Source: Bugula neritina
Lineage: Eukaryota > Bryozoa > Gymnolaemata > Cheilostomatida > Bugulidae
Length of the DNA stretch: 64,000 nucleotides
Assembly (NCBI GenBank): GCA_964035545.1
Contig: OZ037767.1
Span: forward strand, 27,017,628-27,081,627
Reading direction: 5' to 3'
Made by a program: the position numbers and the translations under genes. The notes under the pieces were generated by a model, which had not been told where the DNA came from, did no database searches, and worked only from the letters and a program-made list of their open reading frames with translations. Position 1 is the first letter of the stretch, and the number at the start of each line of letters is the position of its first letter. Shown one piece after another: positions 1 to 11,200 of this stretch.

Positions 1-1065
1 TAGTTGGCAGTTCTAGTTTCATATTATTAGATTTATAAGTAATAGTACAAATATATAGTTAGTGTAAGTATTAGTATGCAACTGCAAAAAGTTGAATATA
101 CTGCCAGGTATAAATACTGCAATTTCAACCAATACTATTATCAACTAGTGGTGAACAATTATTAAAAGTTATGTCAATTACATGGTTGTATTTGTAATTT
201 CCTTTAAATTAGATCTCTGAGATTACAATATTTGTACAACAAACTTTTTCCAGATATCAATTTTAGGCTATGATTACATTAATATTAAAAATCTGTGGTT
301 ATGTAATCAGGCAATTGGTCAGTATTTATATCTAAATTATCAAAAAAACAAAATCAACTTTTTTAATTGTTATTTTGTTAGATTTTTTGCAGTTTTCATT
401 TATTTTAATTCGTTTTGACTGAAAAATCAGCAAGCTTGTTTGTTACATAACAACTAAATGCAGCATTTCATTTCTAAACGTCAAAGCAATGCCAGGATCA
501 ATATAATCAATTTTTAATGTATGAATTTACCGTATTAATTGTTGCAAGTTTTACTCACTTTAAATCTTTAGGCTTTCCTTTAAAGTATTTGCAGTTGACG
601 TTCACTTTTCACAAGAAAACATGCATAAATACTATTAATGATTATTACTAACCTTCAACAAATCTAAAATGTTTAGTAAATCTATGAAAATATAAAATAT
701 TTTGTTTTGAAAGGTGTGTTTACATAATGTAACTATAGATGGATGGATGAGGTTAAATAAGAATAAGGTGTACATGTAAAACTGCTCATTTAGATTCTAT
801 CTGCTAAGAAATTGGGAGGAAATGTGACTTTGCTTGTAATCTAAGTTATAAATTACACATCCTATTTAATTACTTTCATCTGTTTGGACCAAATTAAATT
901 CTTAATCTTTACATTGATTTTCGTAGGTCATTGCTGCTATTGTAAGAGGTTAGGTTTACTTGTAGGTTTTAATAGTGTTTGGTTTTTTTTTTCCTGTAAA
1001 TTTTTGGGTACATCCATTTAATCATATTGATATTAATATTTTATTACAGTTTATATTTCACAAAC
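1..1065. other. Upstream intergenic / 5' flank
   Basis: AT-rich sequence with no open frame that resembles a protein and no RNA gene I can recognise. The last tens of bases must hold the 5' leader of the zinc finger gene that starts at 1066. No TATA element or clear leader intron could be assigned. Confidence 0.5.
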
Positions 1066-2160
1066 ATGGGAACTGGAAAATACCGCCGGAAGAAAATGAA
1101 TAAAGGAGATCATCCAATCAAAGAGAAATATAGAACTAAAAGAAAGACAAAAGATCTGGATGAGATTCAAGATGACATGAAGCCTGGGAAGGTAATAGTT
1201 AACTACTAGCAGTTAATATAACTAGTTTCGTGTGTCTAGTAAGTAAGGTAATAGTTAACTACTAGTATTTAATACACCTAGGTTATTGTCTCTACTAAGT
1301 TAACTAATAGTTAGTATATTTGTTTTAGTTTTTCTTGGCAAGTAGTGTAGTAGTTTACCATGAGTTTTATATTTTCAAATAACCTTCCTACCAGCAAACT
1401 GTAGGTAGCATTTGCCTGTGTATTCAAAATAGCTTTTATTTTCTATTGTATTGTGGGTTTGCAGGTTCAAAAATTGATGTCCCAGGAAGTAGATGAAGAT
1501 AAACCTGGTGCAGCCCAACATTATTGTGTTCACTGCGCGTATGTATTCTTAACTAGCACACCTTGATTAAATGATGTATCTTGTAGTAGCCTGCAAATTG
1601 ATGGAAAACCTTTTATATTTCACATAATAATGTAATAAAGAGATCTAGTATTGTACTGCTTTGTATATGGTGATGGTGTGTGGGAGCGTTCTTAATGTAT
1701 GCTTATACCAGTACTGTAAATCATTTTAACTTTTTTCAGAAAATACTGTGTTAATGAGAAGGCATTAAAGGATCATTTACGTGGAAAACCCCACAAAAAG
1801 AGGTAAATCATGCATATTGGTGTAGTTTTGCTAGTTGTTGCCTAGTATTATAGTTATAAGTTGTGTTGGTGTATAATGTGCTATTTCTCACCTTTCTCCG
1901 CCACGGCCTGATCGGGTGGCAAGGTGTATAATGTGCTATTCCTGAGTATTATCCATGTATAAGGTGCATAGGTATTCATAAATACTTTTTTTTTATTTCA
2001 CAGGATTAAAGCCCTTCAAACTGAGGCCTTCACTCAAAAAGATGCAGAGATGTGTGCCGGTATGGGTTCATTTACAGCACCCAAATCTTTCAACACTGAT
2101 TTACCGACAATGGATGTTGAAGAAACAAGTTCAACAGCTGAAACTGCTGCCCAAGATTAA
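1066..2160 (+). CDS. ZNF593: ZNF593/Bud20-like C2H2 zinc finger protein
   Basis: Four exons: 1066-1191, 1465-1538, 1740-1802 and 2004-2160, all with GT-AG borders, giving 139 residues, close to the length of human ZNF593. The start MGTGKYRRKKMNKGDHPI, the very basic first 30 residues, the acidic LDEIQDDMKPGK stretch and one C2H2 finger of the U1/JAZ type (HYCVHCAKYC then LKDHLRGKPHKKR) are family hallmarks. The tail is acidic and ends in AAQD. Yeast Bud20 and its animal homologues are shuttling factors on pre-60S ribosomal particles, so a role in large-subunit biogenesis and export is expected from the family. The start is the first ATG after a pyrimidine-rich stretch. Identity is confident; function is by homology. 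Confidence 0.93.
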
Positions 2161-2449
2161 ATGAGCCACATATATTACGCAGGATTTTTGCAATAATACT
2201 GAGTTTCAGGACAATTCGTTTTTTGCTGCAAAAACTTGAAACTTTTGAAAATATTTGCTTCTGAAGCATTGCAAAATGAAACATTCAGGCAGCTTTAAGT
2301 AGACTGGACTTTAAACATTGTTCAGCTGTTTGCTGATTTTAACTCCTGCTAGACTGTTTTGAGCAATTAGGTTCAATCAGTTATATTTTTAACTCTGATT
2401 TTTTATAGCAAAATCGATAGACTTGATGAAAACTTTTATTTAAACTGTA

Positions 2450-2455
2450 AATAAA
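2450..2455 (+). terminator. Polyadenylation signal AATAAA
   Basis: Canonical AATAAA about 290 bases after the stop codon of the zinc finger gene, with T-rich sequence following. It is the first perfect hexamer in the 3' flank, so I take it as the end of that transcript. Confidence 0.6.
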
Positions 2456-2460
2456 TGTTA

Positions 2461-3188
2461 TATTTTAGATAAAGCTATCTTTGTTTTATTCCCAACTATA
2501 TAATATTTACATCAAGTGCAATTCCACTGATTTAATAATCAAAACATTATAATGATTCACGGGTTGTCATCACCCCCACCCCTAACGTTGCACTTGGATC
2601 ATACAGATATTGAAATAGATTCGGAGTTGTTCTTGCTGAAGATAAACTCTTTGGAAACTGATTATGTTTTTCCGCAGCTTTGAAAGCACTTGAAAAGATG
2701 TTTTGCTATTGCAGAACTTTTGAATTTTGTATTGCAGTATTCAGTGTCAGTACATATAAGTAATTACATTGCTTTCTTTTGAATATAACTGGGAAACCAT
2801 TAGTTAAATTATAAAATTTAATCTCAAATATCCTACATTATTGATTCTTTTCTATTTTCTTTCAAGCTTTTGCGGTCATTTTGAACTCTTATCAAAGTAA
2901 CATTGAGTGCTTTGATCCATTTTTGTGTAAGTCATGGTTACATGAAACTAATTATTTTATTCCTAATAGTTTTGAGTAGAACTCGAGCCGTTTGATTTTA
3001 ACAACAAAGTTCTGTTTAAGGGTATACTTACTTTAATCAACAAACTGTATTGGGAAAAACTTTCAACATAAAAATATAATTTATTGAAGTTAAATATTCT
3101 TGTGTTGGCTGGCAGACTATATAGTTGTGCCAAAAACCTGCCATTCCAACTGATTTACTTTGCTTTGAAAAGTTGGACTGAAGGAAAA
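2461..3188. other. Intergenic stretch, nothing recognised
   Basis: AT-rich sequence between the zinc finger gene and the next signal-peptide exon. I see no coding exon, RNA gene or clear repeat. The leader of the downstream gene lies in its last part. Confidence 0.4.
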
Positions 3189-6100
3189 ATGAGAATGCTG
3201 AGGTGCATCATCCTAATGCTTGGTATACATAGCATTGGTGAGTAAATTATTATAGTTATTTACTCTCCCAATTATTCAGCTACTCACTTACTTTCGTACT
3301 TGTAATGCAAGTTGAATGAAGGTTATAGGTGTAGTAATGGAGAAATTGAGAAAATTCTGTGTTCTAGATTAAAAATGCAGCAAAAGAAATTACGTGTTCT
3401 AAACCAGAATTTAATAATAAAATTAAAAAACTTAGGCTATCTCAATTTCTCCGCTACTGCTCCTAAATAGTTGAATGGCTATTTTGAAAATATTATATAT
3501 AAGCATAAAACTGATATTTGGTTTACTTTGAAGAACTGACTTTTGGATGATTTTAAACACTTGTCTTCTGTGTTGTAATAAGGGTTTTTGTTAACTTTAG
3601 ACTCTTATATGTTTACTGTGTCTAATGAGGTAGCATCACTATCCAACTGGGCAACATTCAATGTAACTTTGACTCCTAATCATTTATCCATTTGCTTTTG
3701 GTGGAAAACATTTTCTGAAGGTGTAAACTCAGATGCACCAGCTATTATCAGCATTGCAAATGAAGGTAAGATGTTTCTATACATAGGCTAAATTAACATG
3801 TATGGCATTTTTGACAGCTAGCTTATATATAAGTGTTTTACATACATTCGTATTATATTAGTGCTTATTGGTGATGATTTAAAAGTCTAAAAACATTTTT
3901 ATAATGCTGTAAAGTAATTACCAACGATGTATTTCTAGGATGTAAAATCTATGTGAAGTAAAATTAGAAAGACTGTTGACTATGTTTGCGGTGAAAGATA
4001 AATAATGTTAATTAGCACTTATAAAATATGAATAGAACAAAATAATAAAAGTTGTTCAATATGACAGGAAGAAAGTATACAAAATTAACTTGTTTAGTAA
4101 AGCTGTTCTACTATGAACACTGGAAGATTTATCAGCTAATAAATTAAACTAAACAATCACGTAAATGTGCCAAATTCAATTAAACAAACAAACAAACGCC
4201 CAGTATGAGTAAATTGCAATTAAATTGTTTTATGTTTATATGTTGTGTAAATTAATTGCTCCCACTAAAACTCGAACCCACCACCAGCTTGTAAGCTAGC
4301 CGTGCTAACCATTGCAGTTTACACTGTGGGAGCCTCTGGGAAATCGTAACAGCTATAGCCAACTTTTACTCCCGTTTCAGATTGTGATAACATTTTTCTT
4401 ATGATGCTGAAGAAGGCACAAGGCCTTCTCACGATGTGGCTGGGGAAAAAGGCTAGATATTTCAGTTTCTTTCCTAAGGACCATGAATGGGTGTATTACT
4501 GCGCAGTTTTCAATGCTACTGGCTCAGGAGCTTTCATCAACCAGGTCTTGTTGCATTACTCTTTGATCATTACATAACATATAATATGTTTATACTGATA
4601 GCTGGTATAAAATGTGTTATTTATTACTTGCTGTGTAAACTCTATTGGTAAATACACTTCTCAAGCTGCTTGCAATGAATGATTGCCAATAAAAACCATA
4701 CTGAAAGTGAAGGTAAGAAAACTGAGCAACGTTATATGTAGAAGTATAAATTGTAAACTATAGTAAAATTTTGAGCAAAGTTCTTCAAATAGCATTTCCA
4801 ATATGTTCATATCTAATAATTACTTGAATTCTGTGGCTGAGAAAGATGTTCTTTGTTTTCCAGGCTACCATTTTTCCATAACCATAACTTGAGTAATTTA
4901 TTTTGTTGAAAGGATGTTTTTTTATTATTTTTTTTGCATTTGATATGTATTTTAATGGTCAGAAGAATTTTTTCTGATGCATGATTAGATGGAACTTGTA
5001 AGAGATTATTTTTACATAGCCTGATTACGAGCTCAAAGCATAGAACAGCGAGTAAATTTAATTAGAGTTTAGAAATGCACAGGCTTTATTATTTTCTTGC
5101 ATTCAAGTCTAGTTTCATGCACAAGTTTGCAATGCAATCTATAGATTGAATTTTGAAAGCACTTAGAAAGAAATTGTTAAGAACATAAAGTAAATAGTTT
5201 TCAGTAAATAATTTTGTCACATTGCATTCTTACAGATTTATGCCACCACCATTATGAATAGTTCCAGGTCAACAACTTCGAAGTTATTTCACTTGGATGC
5301 ACCTCAATTTTGTTCACCAGCAAAAACAAACGCTTCAGTTGTACTATACAATGATCAAGATATGTTGCTTGGTAATGTATATAATAGACAAATGTTGGGT
5401 TTGTATAAGTATTATTGTTCTTGTATAAACTTTTATAGATGATTCTTGTTAAAAGAAGATATTATAGTATCATTTAAGATATACAAGTATGAATAGTTTA
5501 AAAAGTGTTGAAAACTTATGCAAACATTTAACCATAAATGAGAGTTTAAGAGAGTGACATCTACATGTTTACTCTTTCTGCCAACTTTAAGTTCCCACAG
5601 GCCACAGGTAGTTCCATTGTAATGAGATCAAACTTGGATCATATATTGCAGTCTCAAATGTGGTTAACGAACATAATATGTGATTTATATGCATGCAATA
5701 TTGTCAAAACCAACAGAAACACAACATACCAGTCATCAAGTAATTTTCAAATTTAAATGTTAGATAAAGTATACAACTACTCAATACTTTTGACACCACC
5801 ACTAAATATAATATAATATAAGCTGTTGATTTGATAATACGTGCTAATTTAATGAGAAAATAGAAATATATGGAAAAGAGCCGTAGCATATGTTGAAACA
5901 ATTTGGGTCTTCAGATTTTTTAACTTCAAGATGCCGGAGGTTTGTTTGTATCTTTTCCATGTACCTAGTCAAAAACTTTGAAAGAGAAAAATATACTTAC
6001 CCCCTGCATAGTTCTGTCTTACAGACATTAGATTTAAGGTCAAAAATTTAAAAAATGATGCAATTAGTTGACATTTTTAACCTCCTGAAAGGATAGGAAA

Positions 6101-7133
6101 CAAGTTGGGTTCAGGTACAAATTTTTTCAATTTGAATGCAAATGCATTTCAATTTCCTAGCCATTCTGTATTTTATTTTCGAAGCAATAATAACTAAATT
6201 TTTGCTTCTAAAATCTTATAGTCTGCTTTTAAAAGTGTGCAACATGTTCCATGGATAAGATTTACAAGGAAGAATATTTTCTATATGAATGAATAATTTT
6301 TTCAGGCGGCTTCTAAAGAGACCAAGCTGCTGTCGGCGAAGTACAATGTCTGAACATCTGGAGCACCTCTCTTTCAGTTAACCAACTACAAGCATATGCT
6401 GACTGCCAAACTAAGGGTGATGTTTATCACATGACAGCTCATACACTGAGTGTGTGGGGTGATGTACAGAAGATTTGGCAGGATACCCCAATGGCACCTA
6501 CAGTTTCTCTTAGTGCTGACGCAAGTAAAAATGTTACTCACTACTAAATTTCACATTATTAAATGTAATTGTACTGCTTTAGAAGAGTATAATATATTGG
6601 CATTGATGGATGCTTTATTTCTTGTTGGAGAAGCATTATTTTAGATCTATTTATAGGTTGCTTTTTGTTAATAATGTCAATTATTTCTTTTAATCATATA
6701 TCTGGCTTGTAAAACATTTGCCCTCTCCCCCTCCTAGCTATAAGAATAGCTAATTGGGTACTGAGGCTACTGGATAATTTCAAAATTACACAGCTAGCTG
6801 ATGTTGAGACCACAATACATTTGATTAAAGCTACAATTGCTGTTCATGTAAGCTTGAGTGTTTGTGCATTGCCTCAAGTTGATATATGAGTCATTATAAT
6901 ACGCAGTAGAGAGTGAAGAATGGAATGGGTTCATGAAACTTGAAAACTTGAGAATGGTTGGTTTAGCTGAAAGCTCATCAAGCTACTCTACTCCTCTAAG
7001 TTGCCTGGGTTTCTGCATTCTTAAGCAGTGTGTCTACGTCAACTTTGATAAAGAAAGAAAGATCTGTGAGATTGGAAGAACCAAGGCTTATTATATATAT
7101 AATGAAAATAGTATGCACTATTATATTCATTAG
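3189..7133 (+). CDS. Secreted pentraxin/LamG-like protein with C-terminal PAN/apple domain, possibly broken
   Basis: Six exons fit in phase: 3189-3237, 3601-3765, 4381-4544, 5236-5371, 6306-6524 (or 6321-6524) and 6907-7133. Exon 1 is a hydrophobic signal peptide (MRMLRCIILMLGIHSIG). Exons 2-5 resemble a pentraxin/concanavalin-like jelly roll: LSICFWWKTFS, EWVYYCAVFNATGSGAF, VVLYNDQDMLLG, then GEVQCLNIWSTSLS and an ADC. Exon 6 is cysteine-rich, with CLGFCILKQCVYVNFDKERK and ICEIGR, as in PAN/apple domains. Such proteins are secreted or surface binding proteins. If exon 5 starts at the best acceptor (after 6305) it meets TAA at 6314-6316, just after a GGF that fits the family. A second acceptor after 6320 skips the stop and keeps frame, giving about 314 residues. 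The exon 3 donor is weak (GTCTTG) and the true 3' end is unsure. Confidence 0.6.
3327..3464. mobile_element. MITE-like element with 24-base terminal inverted repeats
   Basis: The left end at 3327-3350 and the right end at 3441-3464 are reverse complements at 20 of 24 positions, around an AT-rich core with no coding potential. The element lies in intron 1 of the pentraxin-like gene. Partly similar sequence occurs near 22380-22450, 44665-44705 and 46425-46520, which suggests a small non-autonomous DNA transposon family. Confidence 0.55.
4257..4335 (-). mobile_element. tRNA-derived SINE-like fragment
   Basis: Read on the minus strand, this has an A-box-like AACTGCAATGGTTAGCA and, about 35 bases on, a B box GGTTCGAGTTT: the internal promoter layout of a tRNA gene. 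The acceptor stem does not pair properly, so I call it a SINE head or tRNA pseudogene and not a working tRNA. It sits in intron 2 of the pentraxin-like gene. Confidence 0.45.
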
Positions 7134-7159
7134 ACAGCCGGCTTGAATTGAATATACTA

Positions 7160-7165
7160 AATAAA
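7160..7165 (+). terminator. Possible polyadenylation signal AATAAA
   Basis: AATAAA 27 bases after the in-frame stop at 7131-7133. It supports exon 6 being the last exon of the pentraxin/PAN gene, although such hexamers are frequent by chance in this AT-rich DNA. Confidence 0.4.
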
Positions 7166-8209
7166 TAGTAAAGATAATGATTTAGGCTGATGAAAATAAC
7201 TTTCAATTATTTGTTCTTTATATATACCTAACATATAGATTTGTTGTTGCTTTTTCTTTTAAAAAGTGGCGTGTTTTGATACAAACTTTAAGGAAGTTGT
7301 AAGTTTTCGGCCACATGAGTTCAAAGTACTTGTTAGTCATGTTTTAGCATTTCATTATATAATTAATGTTTTTAATGGCTGCATGCATTATTGCTGTAAT
7401 TTTCTAACCATGTACAATTCATGAAAAAGTCAGAAACTGCCCTGCATATGTGGGGTTAAAGTTTTGGTAACAAATCAGATAATCTGATAGCAATTACATC
7501 TTGTAAGCTTCTCTGCACTACAGAATTTAATGAATTTTGGCCATAGCAACCTCTGATAGCTTTTTGTTGTGAATCTGTACAGCTGTTGAAGTGATGTTTC
7601 TTTTCTATATTTTATTTTCATAAAACATTTGCATTTATGATCCACTATGTTGGAGTACATATATATGTTGTATAAGGGGTATACATGCATTTTACTTTGA
7701 ATTTATTATGCTATACGTATTGTAAATTTGTTTAAACTAACCCCAAATATATACAATTGTTTTCATTTAATTCACTTTATTTCATTACTTGGAAAAAAAC
7801 AGACATAAAACATAGAGAAGGGTATAAATATCACAAGTTAAAATTAAGTTATGACATTATATAATAATTTATTTTTTGTTATATTTTTGTGTCAAGTAAA
7901 TTAGAACAACAAAAAATATTCCACGAATTAAATATGCTAAGACAATAGCTAAGACACATGGAGGCATGTTATGCATCATATAATAAGTATGAAGACATGG
8001 TAAACACTGATAAAACAATCTTTCTCTCTGGGTGTAGACTTATACAGTATTGCTGCCAGCAAATGTGTACTAAATTCTAGTAGCCGGTGCTCCGGGAAAT
8101 AATTAATATAAAACAAACATGATCAAGTAAAAATATACCTATATATAACACAAATTATCAGCCAACACTGTTCCACAAAAGTTGCTGTAATTTTTGTAGT
8201 TTCCCGGTT

Positions 8210-11200
8210 TTATTCTAAGCTTTCAGACTCGAAATCTGTCTGCTCATCATCTTCAAAAGTGCATATAATAGTGTAAATAAAAACATTCATTATTATACCT
8301 TCAACTCTACACTTGCACTCTCATAGTCATTTGTTTTAAATAGACATATGTAGCCCATGTATCTGGGCAAGCAAGCAGCAAAATTTGAATTTATTGATTA
8401 AAATTATGTTGCATAACCACCTTTTTTATGAAAATTACATTATAGAGTATTAAAGGTTTATTTAAACAGCATGACAAAATCATCAATTTGTTGAATGTAT
8501 TTTCGTGGAAAAGTAAGCTTTTCTGCAACATTTGGCATTGAACAATGCTAAAATCAATGCAGTATATCAACAACTCTGATTTTGAAACAAATATCAGCTC
8601 AATAGTACAAACAAGCAAGCAAACTGTTAAATTGATTTTTTGTTGGCAAACAAGAATTCAAGCTTTGAAATATAATAGTACTGTGAATGAAGTAATATTC
8701 TATCCCCAATGCCATAGTGCTATATATAGCGGAAACTAATAATTTTGCTACTGTATCGTTAACTCAACATCCTCTCTGTCTTACCTCTGAGTTTGCAAAT
8801 AAAATTTAAATACAATTTATGCATATTATAGCCTTTGCAACTTGTTGTGTGTATAAATAAATAATAATGATCAGTACTTTAGTTTGATAAAAACATACCC
8901 GTTGGTGAATTTTCACAATTGTTGGAGAGTGCTACGGTTCTAGAAACTTGATTTGCATCATTAGATCTTTTAGTAAAACTGTTACAATTGCGAAACAGCA
9001 TTGTGCACATTTCCTTTCTGCAAAACAGTTACAGTCATTCTGTTAAACTAAAACTCAACTTTTCCTATAAGTCATAGACAAAATATACATGAACAAACAT
9101 TAAACAACACTTAAGGTAAATGCAAGTAAATACTGTAGATGGGATATAAAGCAATTTAAGTTCCAAATAGAACGTGAGGTAAAATACTCAACTACAACAT
9201 TTTTATATTTTAATCTGGTACTTAAAATTGACGAGAGAATGTGTATGCATGCGTGCGTGTGTGCGTGTGCGTGTTGTATGATTGTGGGACCATTGAGTAA
9301 TGAAATAGTAATGAAATCACAGCTTTTAAAGTACTGGAAAAAGGGTTTTGTAATAACTTCGAATCTAAAACAAATGTGGAAGAACTTAACCCATTTAAAA
9401 AAAACTGATAACCTTACAGCTATAACTAATTACTGACCTGTACTGAGCGTTCATTCCTACGTAGAGCAGAGGGTTCAGCGTGAATGAGAGCTTTGCAAAG
9501 AATGCAGCTGACGAAAGGAGAATTGATGAAAGAGACTGTGGATAAATTGTAGCCCACACACTTATGATTCCGTATGGAGTCCAGGCCAAAAGGTAAAAGA
9601 CTACAACATACTTGTAATGTACTTTTATTAAGTTTATTGATTTTTTTTTCTAATGTAACATTGCATAATGCAGAACTTACGATGGTATTTTATTGCTACA
9701 ATATTTTATTACAATATTATTATTGCAGTCACCAGGTTACCGGTAGGCCCTGTGGTGCAATGGTTAGAGAGCCTGCTTGAGAGCCGGAGGTCTCAGGTTC
9801 GAATCCCAGTGGAGGCAAAATATTTAAATAATCATATTATATTATATTAATGTACAAAGTACAAGAGTCATATAAGTCTATATTATTATATTACTGTACC
9901 TATATATTATCTTTGGCAGTAATTAGGAAATGCTGAAGTGTTTAACATTGATATGATGAGATGTAAGAAATTCAGAGTAGTATCAATAACTGTTCCATTA
10001 AACCATTTAGTTCAAGTATTTTAGAATATGTACCGCATGTATGTACTGCTGAAAGATCTGATCAAAAATAATAATTATTCAATAAAGCAATAATCACTAG
10101 CCAGACCTTTAGAATAGAACATTTTCCTGGCCAATTCCAATTCTCTTTTTACATACTGCCTATCTTTTCCCTTTACAACTGCTCCGCTAACCTAAAAGAG
10201 TTGCAAAAACTTCAAAATTCCTACATATACTGCTTTTTGGTTTGCGGACAATTATTATATAATAATGCCTGCATAGATACTAACCATATGCTTTATACTA
10301 TAACATATTGTAGGGCGCATTTGTTAAAGTAAACTTTTATAATACCTTATAACACTGTGCTATATACCAACAAGCAATTTTGTTTATGCACTTTATTAGT
10401 GATCACCTTTCACCACCATGCTCTGATTGAGTGAGTGGTAAGAACTTTATAATTAAAAACACAAATATAAAAGAAACTATAACTTTCTGTTCATTTACTG
10501 CTAGAGATCACGTAACAGAGTTTAAAAGGAACTTACAATTTTAAAAATGACAACGTTGGTAGCAGTGATAATTATGCCTGGAATGATGAACACTGTGACA
10601 AAAATGGTGATATTATAGACTTTGTGTGCAGCAGATCTGCTAAACCAGTCAATTGAACACGAGACTCTTCCTGCGACTGTATAACTTTGGAAACCTGCAA
10701 CATGCTACACTCATTGAGGTTTTGCTACATGCAATACTCAGTAAGGTTTTGCTACATGCAATACTCAGTAAGGTTTTGCTACATGCAATACTCAGTAAGG
10801 TTTTGCTACATGCAATACTCAGTAAGGTTTTGCTACATGCAATACTCAGTAAGGTTTTGCTACATGCAATACTCAGTAAGGTTTTGCTACATCTTGTGAT
10901 GTGTAGACAACAACTGTAAACTTACAACTTATATTCACGCTTTGAAGCGTATAGGTAAATGTATCACACTTACACTGAAATGACCTCCAACTAGGTAAAG
11001 CAATGGCAGATTTATAGTGAAAAACTTTTAACAGTCATTTATGCATCTGATACTGAGGTTTGTTTTACCTTACTAAAATATTCCCAAGTACTTTTGCAGC
11101 TCACTTTCAGTTATATAATAATTATTATTCGGTTATATAACACATTTCAACAGATGACTACTGTCTAACTAAAAATGAGATGCAATATATTTAACCCATG

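Noticed and set aside
9746-9818. Functional tRNA gene
   Set aside because: A and B boxes are present, but acceptor, anticodon and T stems do not pair.
10653-10919. Repeat peptide frame (VLLHAILSK units) and CRISPR-like regular repeats
   Set aside because: A 27-base tandem array without spacers, in an intron of an animal gene; absent from the paralogue.
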